The notes: generated by a model from the sequence alone, not told the origin. Shown: positions 18,185 to 27,027, counted from the first letter of the stretch. The stretch is 64,000 nt of DNA from Bacillus sp. FJAT-29937 (GCF_001509555.1 NZ_LMAS01000002.1:1-64000), one strand, 5' to 3'. Made by a program: numbers and translations.

Positions 18185-18280
18185 AAAGCGTCTGCTCTCA
18201 AAATGTCGTTGGCTTCTGGTGACTACTTCGTACATCAAAGACAAGTTCTGCTGAAACCCGACAATTTAGTTTTTACAAAG
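18185..18280 (+). repeat. Dispersed ~100-bp intergenic element, copy 2
   Basis: Ordered words GCGTCTGCTC, AATGTCGTTGGCTTC, TACATCAAAGACAAGTTCTG, CTGAAACC and ACAATTTAGTTTTTAC match the copies at 2.4 kb (inverted) and 45.4 kb. It sits directly behind a terminator. The remaining gap to 18490 shows no gene. Confidence 0.75.
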
Positions 18281-18490
18281 AAAAAATAATAGTAATTAAA
18301 GCGGTTTAATAGGGAAACATACTAGATATAAATGTATTTGAGAGTGATAAAATTCTGTCTGTGCTAAAATTTGTTATAGACATCTGTTTGATTTGTCATT
18401 TATGATATGATACGCTAGTACATGCAATCTTAATTTTGGTTCCTAGTTTAAGGAAAATCTTTAAAGACCCTTTTCGTTGGAGGGAAAAGA

Positions 18491-18898
18491 ATGTCATTTA
18501 GTTCTGATTACGATCAAATTAGAAAACAGTTTGAAAAGGATCCTCCGAAAATTATTGGGGGATATAAGCGACAAGGCTGGGCTCAGAAAACTTTAGATAA
18601 AACAGCAAATGATGATATTGAGCAAGAGCCGAAAGGGTTTGTAACGGCAAAGGCAATTCTCGAAGCTAATGATGGCAGCTATTATCCAGCTTTTTTACTG
18701 ATTGACACGAAGAAAAGCGGAAAAATCAAGGACGCTTTCTTTCTTTCTGAAGTAGAGGATCAATTTCATCTCATTCCTTTAGAGCTCGCTCTAGAGTTTA
18801 TTAATAAAGATGCAAGCGATTTAATGCCTTTCCGATATAAAACACTTGTAAAAATTAAAGGAGACCAATTTCAAAAAAATTGGCCGGACTTTTCCTAA
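18491..18898 (+). CDS. Hypothetical 135-residue protein
   Basis: I do not recognise this protein. It is soluble with no signal peptide or membrane segment, is mixed charged, and contains GGYKRQGWAQKTL, an Asp/Gly-rich turn and SYYPAFLLIDTKKSGKIKDAFFL in an alternating beta pattern. The real-gene call rests on a good GGAGGG site 6 nt before ATG 18491, the coding quality and a double terminator at the stop codon. It stands alone between the glycosidase and the NlpC/P60 gene. Confidence 0.7.
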   Translation: MSFSSDYDQIRKQFEKDPPKIIGGYKRQGWAQKTLDKTANDDIEQEPKGFVTAKAILEANDGSYYPAFLLIDTKKSGKIKDAFFLSEVEDQFHLIPLELALEFINKDASDLMPFRYKTLVKIKGDQFQKNWPDFS

Positions 18899-18947
18899 AC
18901 CTTCTTGTGATCAAGAAGGTTTTCCTGATTTTGTCAGGATTTTTTTT
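18897..18947 (+). terminator. Tandem terminator after the hypothetical gene
   Basis: Two consecutive hairpins: AAACCTTCTTG / CAAGAAGGTTT (loop TGAT), then TCCTGA / TCAGGA followed by eight T residues. The first stem starts inside the stop codon. Confidence 0.92.
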
Positions 18948-19131
18948 AAAAACTGTCAACCTCATTTTCCTGTCGAATAAGCAGGATTCCCCTGTTTTGC
19001 AACTATCTTCCTATTTACAACTTTTGTTCCTCCCAACTTCAATTTCGCTTATAAGCTTGTACCCGCATGACTTTGCCTATTCTTTACATGTTTATTTCTT
19101 CCTCCTCTAATTCTAGTAAAATAGTCTCTTT

Positions 19132-19148
19132 TGTAACGTAATTGTAAT
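19132..19148 (+). promoter_or_regulatory. WalR (YycF) binding site
   Basis: TGTAAC-GTAAT-TGTAAT is an exact match to the WalR consensus TGTWAH-N5-TGTWAH. It lies 111 nt upstream of the NlpC/P60 start, the usual distance for WalR-activated autolysin genes. A -35-like TTGAAA follows at 19172. Confidence 0.7.
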
Positions 19149-19258
19149 ATAACAAGTAATATTTAATAGAATTGAAACGTAAAAGTGACAGAAAATAATG
19201 TAAAATCATAGTAGTAACCGATAAGAAATGACATTTTTCTTAATTTCAGGGGGCCAAC

Positions 19259-19990
19259 ATGAAAAAATTAGCGAAAGTCATCATCACAGCCTCATTGCTA
19301 TTTCCTACCTTTTTCGGGGTTAGTCAAGCGAGTGCAGCTGAACAAACTACAAATACAAATTTAATAGAATATAGCAGAAATTTAATAGGAATTCCTTATG
19401 TATATGGAGGGGAATCTACAAGCGGTTTTGATTGCTCCGGATTTTTATCCTATGTGTACAGCCACTTTGGCGTAAATTTGCCAAGAATCTCAACTGATCA
19501 ATATCATGCTGGGAAACCTGTAGATAAGGCAGACCTAGTTCCTGGGGATGCGGTTTTCTTTATTACAGTTGGTAATCGTGTCTCACATTCAGGCATCTAT
19601 ATTGGTGATAACCAGTTTATTCATGCAGATTCAACAAGAGGTATCAAAATTAGCAATTTAAGCACTGAGAGTTATTGGAAGAATAGATATGCAGGAGCGA
19701 AAAGATTCGTAGAGCTTGAGTCTCCGCCAGCTCCACCGGCAGATGGAAAGTTCATGGGTCTTGATCTAAAGGAAAACCAAATCGGAGTTGTTGAAATTAA
19801 GAAGCCGATTAATCTTTGGAAGCGCGACAGCAATAATAAATTGGAAATGGTCCGTGTGCTGCAACCAGGGGACAAGTTCCGAGTATATACATATGATTCC
19901 AACCATGGCGGACAATACGGCCTAGGTGGAACCTTTATTACAGATATGAAAACACATATTGAATACCATGCACTTGATGCTAGTAAATAA
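19259..19990 (+). CDS. Secreted NlpC/P60 endopeptidase with C-terminal wall module
   Basis: Predicted D,L-endopeptidase that cuts peptidoglycan stem peptides. Signal peptide 1-27; NlpC/P60 domain ~35-150 with Cys59 (GFDCSGF), His110 (RVSHSG) and His122 (QFIHAD) as the catalytic set. A short proline-rich linker (ESPPAPPADG, ~154-163) leads to the KPINLWKR/GGQYGLGG module (~163-240). ATG 19259 follows AGGGGG with 5-nt spacing. The exact WalR site upstream suggests control by the essential cell-wall two-component system, as for B. subtilis autolysins. 243 residues, monocistronic. Confidence 0.93.
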   Translation: MKKLAKVIITASLLFPTFFGVSQASAAEQTTNTNLIEYSRNLIGIPYVYGGESTSGFDCSGFLSYVYSHFGVNLPRISTDQYHAGKPVDKADLVPGDAVFFITVGNRVSHSGIYIGDNQFIHADSTRGIKISNLSTESYWKNRYAGAKRFVELESPPAPPADGKFMGLDLKENQIGVVEIKKPINLWKRDSNNKLEMVRVLQPGDKFRVYTYDSNHGGQYGLGGTFITDMKTHIEYHALDASK

Positions 19991-19995
19991 AAATG

Positions 19996-20034
19996 AGAGG
20001 TCTGAAGCTAAGCTGCTTCAGACCTCTTTTAAAT
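19996..20034 (+). terminator. Terminator of the NlpC/P60 gene
   Basis: A perfect 13-bp stem, AGAGGTCTGAAGC / GCTTCAGACCTCT, is followed by TTTAAATTTT. Confidence 0.93.
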
Positions 20035-20107
20035 TTTAGAGATACTGTGTAAGGGTTTCGTTACGAAAACTTGCGCGCAAATGACGGTTTTTAGAGTCAA
20101 CAGATCG

Positions 20108-20138
20108 AAAGAAAAAAGCGCCACTCGCATGGCGCTTT
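20108..20138 (-). terminator. Terminator of the SLAP-secA2 operon
   Basis: On the minus strand AAAGCGCCA / TGGCGCTTT is followed by TTTTTTC, about 25 nt past the stop of the SLAP gene. Confidence 0.88.
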
Positions 20139-20163
20139 AGAAATTGGCGGATATTATCATCCC

Positions 20164-21006
20164 TTATGATTGCTTCACATCGACTTTTGCTGATTGTGGA
20201 ACATACGCCTTCCATTTGGATAAATCCAAGTTTTCCTTCGTAATAGAGGACTCTGGAAAAACAAATGTCCAAGGCTTGCAAGTTTGGCTCTTTACTTCAA
20301 GATTATCTAACTGGAAGCCTGCTTGTGCTACTACTTCCTGAGAGGCATCCTCGAATGCAAGAGGGATGTTTTCAATGAAAATGCTGCGGTTGCTGGCATT
20401 GCGAATGAGTAATGTGACAGCTAACCCTTTTCCTTCAACAATATTAGCCTCTAACCCCATGAAATTAACTTCTCCGTCCCGAAGCGGCGGGAGGTTTTTG
20501 CTAATCTCTTCAAGCTTTGATTTTTGCTCGTCGCTTAAGGATTCTTTCCAGCTATCTTCTAAATCAAGAGTGAGCTCGTTTACTTGTTTTTTCTTTAATT
20601 CAAAAACGAGTCTCCAGCCTTTTTTCGGAATTTCATCTACTAATTTATTATCATTCTCAAATAGGAATCTCCATGGTCTGCTTGTGTTTGGAGGGAGATC
20701 CCCGAATAGATCCATTTCAAAGCCTTTTCTCGCTAGTGGTTCATTCTCTTCATTGACGAGTACAAGGTCAATCACTTCAAAAGAAATTGCTTGTGGCAGT
20801 GAGCTGCTTAAGAAAGCTGTCACCACAAAGCCATCATCATATTCATATAGATTGATACCGCTCACAGATAGCTGGTTCGGCTGAAGGCGCGGAAGCTTTT
20901 GGTGATTATATTGAAATACATATTTCTCTTGAACGGTTAAATCCCAATCAGGGTGGTAGGATAGCTTCGTTTTAATACCTTCTGCCGTCTTATTTTCCTT
21001 TACCAT
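20164..21006 (-). CDS. Accessory Sec system S-layer assembly protein (SLAP)
   Basis: A 280-residue cytosolic protein with no signal peptide, placed directly downstream of secA2 on the same strand. It contains two related ~105-residue halves: LSVSGINLYEYDDGFVVTAFL ... RPWRFLF and VNFMGLEANIVEGKGLAVTLL ... KPWTFVF. That duplication and the position match the accessory-Sec S-layer assembly proteins of Bacillus species, which help SecA2 export S-layer or wall proteins. The start is ATG at 21006 with AAGGTGG upstream. A G/C-rich hairpin (about 21048-21077) lies between secA2 and this gene but lacks a T tract, so readthrough is expected. Confidence 0.82.
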   Translation of the reverse strand: MVKENKTAEGIKTKLSYHPDWDLTVQEKYVFQYNHQKLPRLQPNQLSVSGINLYEYDDGFVVTAFLSSSLPQAISFEVIDLVLVNEENEPLARKGFEMDLFGDLPPNTSRPWRFLFENDNKLVDEIPKKGWRLVFELKKKQVNELTLDLEDSWKESLSDEQKSKLEEISKNLPPLRDGEVNFMGLEANIVEGKGLAVTLLIRNASNRSIFIENIPLAFEDASQEVVAQAGFQLDNLEVKSQTCKPWTFVFPESSITKENLDLSKWKAYVPQSAKVDVKQS

Positions 21007-21089
21007 TAAAAAGCCACCTTTTTAAAAAGTATTTGTGTAAAATAAATTCCGCGGTGGCCCCTCATGAGGTCACCGCTAAAATACAGTAT

Positions 21090-23444
21090 TTACTGGGCTA
21101 AAAAATGTTGAATATATAATTTTGCCTGCTTAGCAATTTGGGCATCCAATTCTGACATGAAGTGCAGGAATTCTTCGTATGCCTCACCTGCATATAATCG
21201 GTAAGGATCTTCCTGTCCATAGCCGCGAACGCCAAAATCCTCTCTCATGTGGAACAGCAATTCCATATGGACAATCCACGAGTGATCTAAAGTCTGCAAG
21301 TACATATTCTTGATTTGCACTTGGAAATCTTCGTTTGCCTCAAGCTTATCTAATAATTCTAGCTGATTTTTAATTAGCTCGTCTACTTTGCCTTGGATGA
21401 TTTGCTTTTCAGCGCCTTTTATTTCAGAAGCCGGGAAAGGAGGGGTTCCGAAAACAAGTGTCAGCTCCTCATAAAGACTTTCAGTTGGCCAATCTTCCTC
21501 TAATACATCGTCTGGACAATATTTTTCGAGGAGCTTCTGTACATGATTGTTTAGCGATTCCTTCAGCAACTCATTGAAATTAGGAATGGTGAGTAAATCA
21601 TTGCGCCTCTTGTAAATAATTTTTCTTTGTTCATCAACAATATCGTCGAGCTTCAATAAATGATTTCTGGATGAGAAATGAGCGCCTTCCACTGTTTCCT
21701 GTACCTTCTTAACGAATTTAACAGGATTCGGAGACTGGATAAGACCATTTTCATCGTACTTCATTTTTTTCTTCCATCTATCCATTTCCTCTTTATCATA
21801 GCTATGGAAAATATCATCTTCGATAGAAATAATAAATTGAGTGGAGCCCGGATCCCCTTGACGGCCCGCACGTCCTCTTAGCTGCATATCAATCCGTGCA
21901 CTTTCATGCAGCTCCGTTCCGATAATTTGAAGACCGCCTAATTCCCGTACCCCTTCTCCAAGAGTAATATCGGTTCCGCGTCCAGCCATATTCGTGGAAA
22001 GCATCACTTTATTCTTTTGTCCGGCTTGAGAAATAATAAGGGCTTCGTCTTCTTCGGTTTTGGCATTCAATATTTTATGCTTAATATCGGCCTTCTTTAA
22101 ATAGGAAGATAAACGCTCAGATTGTTCAATCGACGACGTTCCAATTAAGACTGGGCGTCCCAATTTATTATGCTTGCTAACTTCCTCGACAATCTTCTTC
22201 ACTTTCGATTCATAATCATTATAGACTAATGGTTCTTCATCTTGGCGAGCATTCGGTTGATTCGTTGGAACCGCGACAACCCTTAAGTTATACGTTTCCC
22301 AGAACTCTTGCTTCGCAGGAAGGGCGCTGCCGGTCATGCCAGAAAGGGTTGTGTACATTCTAAAGTAATTTTGAACGGTAATCGAAGCTTGTGTTTGATT
22401 TTCTTCCTTAATCGTTACGCCTTCTTTTGCTTCGATTGCCTGATGAAGTCCATCACTGAATGTCCGGCCTTCCATAATTCTGCCTGTGTATTGATCAACA
22501 AGCATCACTTCATCTTTTTTTACAATATAATCAACGTCTTTGCGCATGACGACATGAGCTCTTAATGACTGCATGATGTTATGGAGCAGCTCGCGGTGCT
22601 CAGCATCATAAAGGTTCTCGATTCCAAAAGCCTCTTCGAATACATTCGCTCCATTATCAGCCAATACGATTTGCTTCGTTTCAGGGTAAAATTCATAGTG
22701 ATTGCTATCTTCAAAATCTCTTACAATCTCAGATGTAATTTGAAAGAGTTCGGTAGCAATATCAGATTTACTAGCAATAATTAATGGCGTTCTAGCCTCA
22801 TCTATTAAAATACTATCGATTTCATCGACAATGGCATAATATAATGGCCGCTGCACTTGATCTTCAACGCGTGTAACCATGTTGTCCCTTAAATAATCAA
22901 ATCCGAACTCCGTGCCTGTCCCGTATGTAATATCTGCGCTATAGGCTTCTTTCTTCTCTGATTCTGATATTTGGGAAATATTTAAGCCAACCGTTAATCC
23001 AAGGAATTGAAAGACTTTTCCCATTTGCTCAAAGTCACGAGTGGCTAAATATTCATTAGCGGTAATCACATGAACGCCTTTTCCTTCAAGTGCTTTTAAG
23101 TAACTTGAAAGTGTGGCGACAAGTGTCTTTCCTTCCCCTGTTGCCATTTGAGCAATGCCGCCATCTAAGAGGACAAGGCCTCCAAGTAATTGCACATCAT
23201 AATGGCGAAGTCCGAGAACCCGTTTGGAAGCTTCACGGACAATGGCAAAGGCTTCTTCTTTTAAATTGAAGATCGAAACGCCTGACGCAATTTTCTCTTT
23301 AAAATATTGCGTCGCTTCTTTTAATTCTTCATCACTGAGTTTTGAGACATTTGCCTCTAATTCATTTATATTTGCAACATGTTTATATAGACGTTTTAGT
23401 TCGGCAGAATCTTCATTAAATACTCGCTTCATTAAAGATAGCAT
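21090..23444 (-). CDS. Accessory preprotein translocase ATPase SecA2
   Basis: ATP-driven motor of the accessory Sec pathway. At 784 residues it is shorter than housekeeping SecA and lacks the C-terminal zinc-binding SEC-C tail. Visible motifs: MATGEGKT (Walker A, Lys106), VDEIDSILIDEARTPL (Walker B, 207-220), TNMAGRGTDI and RGRAGRQGDPG of the second motor domain, and an intact preprotein cross-linking region. The start is ATG 23444 with AGGAGAG upstream and an AT-rich promoter region containing TATAAT. With the SLAP gene it forms a two-gene operon. No S-layer (SLH) protein is in the window, so its cargo is not shown directly. Confidence 0.92.
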   Translation of the reverse strand: MLSLMKRVFNEDSAELKRLYKHVANINELEANVSKLSDEELKEATQYFKEKIASGVSIFNLKEEAFAIVREASKRVLGLRHYDVQLLGGLVLLDGGIAQMATGEGKTLVATLSSYLKALEGKGVHVITANEYLATRDFEQMGKVFQFLGLTVGLNISQISESEKKEAYSADITYGTGTEFGFDYLRDNMVTRVEDQVQRPLYYAIVDEIDSILIDEARTPLIIASKSDIATELFQITSEIVRDFEDSNHYEFYPETKQIVLADNGANVFEEAFGIENLYDAEHRELLHNIMQSLRAHVVMRKDVDYIVKKDEVMLVDQYTGRIMEGRTFSDGLHQAIEAKEGVTIKEENQTQASITVQNYFRMYTTLSGMTGSALPAKQEFWETYNLRVVAVPTNQPNARQDEEPLVYNDYESKVKKIVEEVSKHNKLGRPVLIGTSSIEQSERLSSYLKKADIKHKILNAKTEEDEALIISQAGQKNKVMLSTNMAGRGTDITLGEGVRELGGLQIIGTELHESARIDMQLRGRAGRQGDPGSTQFIISIEDDIFHSYDKEEMDRWKKKMKYDENGLIQSPNPVKFVKKVQETVEGAHFSSRNHLLKLDDIVDEQRKIIYKRRNDLLTIPNFNELLKESLNNHVQKLLEKYCPDDVLEEDWPTESLYEELTLVFGTPPFPASEIKGAEKQIIQGKVDELIKNQLELLDKLEANEDFQVQIKNMYLQTLDHSWIVHMELLFHMREDFGVRGYGQEDPYRLYAGEAYEEFLHFMSELDAQIAKQAKLYIQHFLAQ

Positions 23445-23823
23445 GTTGTTCTCTCCTAAAACTTTTTTTCTAGCTAAATTATAACATATAATGTAGTATA
23501 ATATATTTTGGTCGAAAAACGGCAGTTAATTTTTTACAGAATCTATTATTCTCTATTATTTGAAACCTTTTTCGAGAATATTCGTCAATTTTAGAGGATA
23601 ATCCCAATTTAGGGCGAAATGTTATAAAGACTTTTTAATAAATGAGGTGATAATATAATAAAGTTATCAAATGTTGCTAATCTGTAATATTTGTAAAAAT
23701 GAAATTAATTGAATTCTTTTGTATATATGTTAGGATTAATCTGAATTGATATGAATAAAACTTGCTTTTTCGAGGGATTATACTTGCCTCTAGCAGGATT
23801 ACTACGAATACAAGGTGATACTA
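23445..23823. other. Divergent intergenic region between secA2 and tagO
   Basis: AT-rich DNA with TATAAT-like words on both strands and no repeat array, gene or clear riboswitch. It must hold the promoters of both divergent genes, but I cannot fix -35/-10 pairs with good spacing. Confidence 0.5.
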
Positions 23824-24882
23824 TTGGAGATAAAATTTATCGCTGCCTTTCTAGCGGCTATAGTTACATCCTTACTGATAACGCCCCTTGTCATTAAATT
23901 AGCCATTAAGATTGGCGCAATTGACAAACCGAACAAAAGGAAAGTGCATTCAAAGATTATGCCTAGGCTTGGCGGTTTGGCCATATTTGGCGGGGTAATT
24001 GCAGGCTATTTTGTCGGTGGACTTTACAATGAAAAAATTACCGGAATTACAGTCGGTGCCATTATTATTGTGATTACCGGCATTCTTGATGATAAATATG
24101 AATTATCAGCAAAGTATAAGCTTCTTGGCCAGCTTCTTGCTGCTGGTGCCGTTGTAGGAAGCGGATTAAATATTGATCATTTAACGATTCCGTTTGTCGG
24201 TACGTATGATCTTGGATTATGGACCTATCCAATGACAGTTTTCTGGATTGTGGCTATCACGAATGCAATTAATTTAATTGATGGGCTTGACGGTCTTTCT
24301 GCCGGTATTTCAGCCATTGTTATTGGGACAATTGCTTTACTGGCTGGAATTGCAGGGAAACCGCTAATCTTAATGTTATCGCTTATCTTATTGGGAAGCA
24401 CAATTGGCTTCTTGTTCCATAACTTTCATCCGGCAAAGATCTTCATGGGAGATACGGGGGCCTTATTCTTGGGCTATTCGATTTCGGTCCTTTCTTTGCT
24501 TGGACTATACAAAAGTGTTACGTTATTTAGCTTTATTGTTCCGATCATCATATTAGGTGTTCCTGTTTTCGATACAACTTATGCAATCATTAGAAGGATT
24601 GTCAATAAAAAGCCGATTTCGGCTCCTGACAAATCACATTTGCACCATCGTCTGCTTGCATTAGGGTTATCTCATAGAAAAACTGTCTTATGCATTTACG
24701 GTTTCGGAATTGTTTTCAGCGTAAGTGCCATACTATTCTCAACAGCAACACTTTGGGTTAGTATTTTCCTCATCTTCGGCCTTCTGCTCATTTTTGAACT
24801 GCTGGCTGAAGCGATTGGTTTAGTGCATGAAAAGTATCAGCCAGTTATTAAAATATATCGTAAAGTTACTGGCCGACAATAG
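23824..24882 (+). CDS. Undecaprenyl-phosphate GlcNAc-1-phosphate transferase (TagO/WecA family)
   Basis: Membrane enzyme that starts wall polymer synthesis by moving GlcNAc-1-phosphate from UDP-GlcNAc to undecaprenyl phosphate. About ten to eleven membrane segments. The family signatures are IGAIDKPNKRKVHSKIMPRLGG (N-terminal loop), ITNAINLIDGLDGL (catalytic Asp loop), FHPAKIFMGDTGALFLG and the His-rich loop KSHLHHRLLALGLSH. I prefer TTG 23824, with AAGGTGAT a few nt upstream, over GTG 23815, which lies within that site. About 352 residues. A strong terminator separates it from the polysaccharide genes. Confidence 0.9.
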   Translation: MEIKFIAAFLAAIVTSLLITPLVIKLAIKIGAIDKPNKRKVHSKIMPRLGGLAIFGGVIAGYFVGGLYNEKITGITVGAIIIVITGILDDKYELSAKYKLLGQLLAAGAVVGSGLNIDHLTIPFVGTYDLGLWTYPMTVFWIVAITNAINLIDGLDGLSAGISAIVIGTIALLAGIAGKPLILMLSLILLGSTIGFLFHNFHPAKIFMGDTGALFLGYSISVLSLLGLYKSVTLFSFIVPIIILGVPVFDTTYAIIRRIVNKKPISAPDKSHLHHRLLALGLSHRKTVLCIYGFGIVFSVSAILFSTATLWVSIFLIFGLLLIFELLAEAIGLVHEKYQPVIKIYRKVTGRQ

Positions 24883-24887
24883 GATAG

Positions 24888-24920
24888 GCCGTTTGTGGAC
24901 GCCCGCAAACGGCTTTTTTT
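24888..24920 (+). terminator. Terminator of tagO
   Basis: GCCGTTTG / CAAACGGC stem followed by seven T residues. Confidence 0.92.
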
Positions 24921-24961
24921 GAAAAGAAATATCGAAAAATGTCAAAAAACAGTAACGAAAT

Positions 24962-24996
24962 TTGTCTGATTGTCGTCTGTTATGTGATAATATAAT
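24962..24996 (+). promoter_or_regulatory. Candidate promoter of the polysaccharide operon
   Basis: TTGTCT (24962) and GATAAT (24986) are 18 nt apart, and an overlapping TATAAT lies at 24991. It falls between the tagO terminator and the first biosynthetic gene, where a promoter is needed. Confidence 0.45.
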
Positions 24997-25031
24997 TTAG
25001 TATTTCATCTAGAAAGTTGGAGGAAATGAGT

Positions 25032-26144
25032 ATGAACATTCCAATGTTAGATTTAAGTGAGCAGTATCAAGGGTTAAAAGAAGAAATGTTAGCAGCCTTA
25101 GACGAGGTTATGAGTTCTTCCCGATTTATTTTGGGTGATAACGTTAAAAAGCTTGAGGCTGATGTAGCTGAATTTAGTCATGTCAGTCATGGGATTGGCT
25201 GTGGAAATGGCAGTGATGCGATACATATTGCACTTCAGGCTGCAGGTATTAAGTCTGGGGATGAAGTCATCACTACGCCATTCACATTCTTTGCAACAGG
25301 CGGTGCGATTGTTCGTGCAGGTGCAACACCTGTATATGTAGATATTGACCCGGTTACTTTTAATATCGATCCTGTGAAAGTAGAGCAGGCTATTACTGAA
25401 AAGACAAAAGCAATTATTCCTGTTCATTTATATGGACAAATGGCAGATATGGAAGCACTTCGCAAAATTGCAGACAAGCATAATTTGGCTATTATCGAAG
25501 ATGCTGCCCAAGCGATTGGCGCGAAACAAAATGGAAAGACGGTCGGTGAATTAGGAACTGCTGCGACATACAGCTTCTTCCCGACGAAAAACCTTGGTGC
25601 TTACGGAGATGCAGGAATGATCGTGACAAATGACGATCAAGTAGCTGAAAATTGCCGCGTGATCCGTGTGCACGGAAGCAAACCGAAATATTATCATCAT
25701 GTATTAGGTTACAATAGCCGTCTAGATGAGCTTCAAGCGGCTGTCCTAAACGTGAAGTTTCCTCATTTAAATAAATGGAGCGAGCTTAGAAGAGAAAAAG
25801 CGGCTGTCTACACTCAGCTTCTTAATGAGCAATTAGGTGATCTTGTAAAAACTCCAGTCGTAAAAGAAGGAAATTATCATGTTTTCCATCAGTATACGAT
25901 CCGTGTAGAAAAGCGTGATGAACTTCAAGCGTTTTTAAAAGACCAAGGCGTACAAACGATGATTTACTACCCGCTTCCGCTACATGTTCAGCCTGTATTT
26001 AAAGATTTGGGTTACCAAGAGGGAGACCTTCCTGAATCTGAAAAGGCTGCAAAAGAGGCATTATCGCTTCCAATGTTCCCAGAACTTAAACAGGAGCAGC
26101 AGGAATATGTTGTAGCTAAAATTAAGGAGTTTTACAACAAATAA
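25032..26144 (+). CDS. DegT/DnrJ/EryC1/StrS-family sugar aminotransferase (WbpE-like)
   Basis: PLP-dependent aminotransferase acting on a nucleotide-linked keto sugar. Visible: GCGNGSDAIHIAL (cofactor phosphate site), IEDAAQAIGA (Asp binding the pyridine) and SFFPTKNLGAYGDAG with the Schiff-base Lys. With the WbpB-, WbpA-, WbpD- and WbpI-like genes nearby, the best role is amination of C3 of UDP-3-keto-GlcNAc uronate. ATG 25032 has GGAGG 8 nt upstream; the earlier TTG at 25017 lies across that site. About 370 residues. It is the first gene of the locus and is followed by a weak hairpin, so the expression ratio may be set there. Confidence 0.9.
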   Translation: MNIPMLDLSEQYQGLKEEMLAALDEVMSSSRFILGDNVKKLEADVAEFSHVSHGIGCGNGSDAIHIALQAAGIKSGDEVITTPFTFFATGGAIVRAGATPVYVDIDPVTFNIDPVKVEQAITEKTKAIIPVHLYGQMADMEALRKIADKHNLAIIEDAAQAIGAKQNGKTVGELGTAATYSFFPTKNLGAYGDAGMIVTNDDQVAENCRVIRVHGSKPKYYHHVLGYNSRLDELQAAVLNVKFPHLNKWSELRREKAAVYTQLLNEQLGDLVKTPVVKEGNYHVFHQYTIRVEKRDELQAFLKDQGVQTMIYYPLPLHVQPVFKDLGYQEGDLPESEKAAKEALSLPMFPELKQEQQEYVVAKIKEFYNK

Positions 26145-26155
26145 AAAAACCGAAT

Positions 26156-26187
26156 GAAACGTCGCCGAATAGGGGGCGTTTCTTTAC
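26156..26187 (+). terminator. Weak terminator or attenuator after the aminotransferase gene
   Basis: GAAACGTCGCC / GGGGGCGTTTC stem (one mismatch, one G-T) with loop GAATA, but only TTT follows. Downstream genes on the same strand have no obvious new promoter, so partial readthrough is likely. Confidence 0.6.
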
Positions 26188-26280
26188 TTGCGTGTAAGGA
26201 AGGCAATTCCCGATTATAGAAAAAAGCAACACACGGGAATCGAAGAATATTTATTATTTTTAAAAGGAATGGTGGTCCTG

Positions 26281-27027
26281 TTGGCAGAACAGAAAAGATT
26301 TGTATTATATGAATACCTCGTATTCTTTTGGAAAAAGAAAGCTTTCTTTTTGATTATTCCGCTGATTTTTACCCTATTAGGATTTGGAGGCTCATATTTA
26401 GTTCCTAAAGACGGAAAATATGTAGGGAATGCAACGGTTTTTACGGGATCGATAAAATTAAAGGCATTAACGAATCCGATCAGTATTGAGGCTGATTATG
26501 GCAAAGATGTCCATGGGGTTATGGATATTTATGTATCAAGTGAAAGCTATATTAAAATAAAAATTTACGATGATAACAAAGAACGCCTGGAGCAGGATCT
26601 TCAAAAGATGACGGCGGGTGTTGAATGGGCGCTTGTAGATAGTTTTGACCGAAGATATAAAGCAACAGAGGATGCTATAGCGCTTAATCAAAGAAAGTAT
26701 GATGCACTTGAAGAAGGTGTATTAGCATCAAGCAGCGCGAAATTAGAAAGCAATAACCTCACAATTGAAGAAACATCACATATTACTAGTCTACTTGAAT
26801 ACACAGAATTTGAAATGGCTTCAACTGCAACTTCTATTTCAAAAATGAAAGGTGATTTAGAATTTTTCGAGCCGCCTTCCATTGTAAGTCAAAATGTGAA
26901 TGAAGTGGACACCTATAAATTAGAGTTTTCATTAGCAGGTCTAATTTTAGGAGTATTTGCGACTTTCTTAATCCTTATGCTTTGGAACTATATTAATGAA
27001 GCCCGGAGGAATTACAGCCATGATTAA
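26281..27027 (+). CDS. Polysaccharide chain-length determinant (Wzz-like)
   Basis: Membrane protein expected to set chain length of the exported glycan. It has two membrane segments, near residues 20-38 (FFLIIPLIFTLLGFGG) and 222-242 (LAGLILGVFATFLILML), around an ~180-residue extracytoplasmic region with helical character: the Wzz/CapA layout without a tyrosine-kinase domain. I prefer TTG 26281, which follows AAAAGGAATGGTGG; the frame back to 26188 covers terminator-proximal DNA. About 248 residues. It overlaps the next gene by 8 nt, showing translational coupling. Confidence 0.7.
   Translation: MAEQKRFVLYEYLVFFWKKKAFFLIIPLIFTLLGFGGSYLVPKDGKYVGNATVFTGSIKLKALTNPISIEADYGKDVHGVMDIYVSSESYIKIKIYDDNKERLEQDLQKMTAGVEWALVDSFDRRYKATEDAIALNQRKYDALEEGVLASSSAKLESNNLTIEETSHITSLLEYTEFEMASTATSISKMKGDLEFFEPPSIVSQNVNEVDTYKLEFSLAGLILGVFATFLILMLWNYINEARRNYSHD

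Noticed and set aside
18880..19110. Hydrophobic 76-codon frame after the 135-residue protein
   Set aside because: It starts inside the preceding gene and runs through a double terminator; no ribosome-binding site fits.
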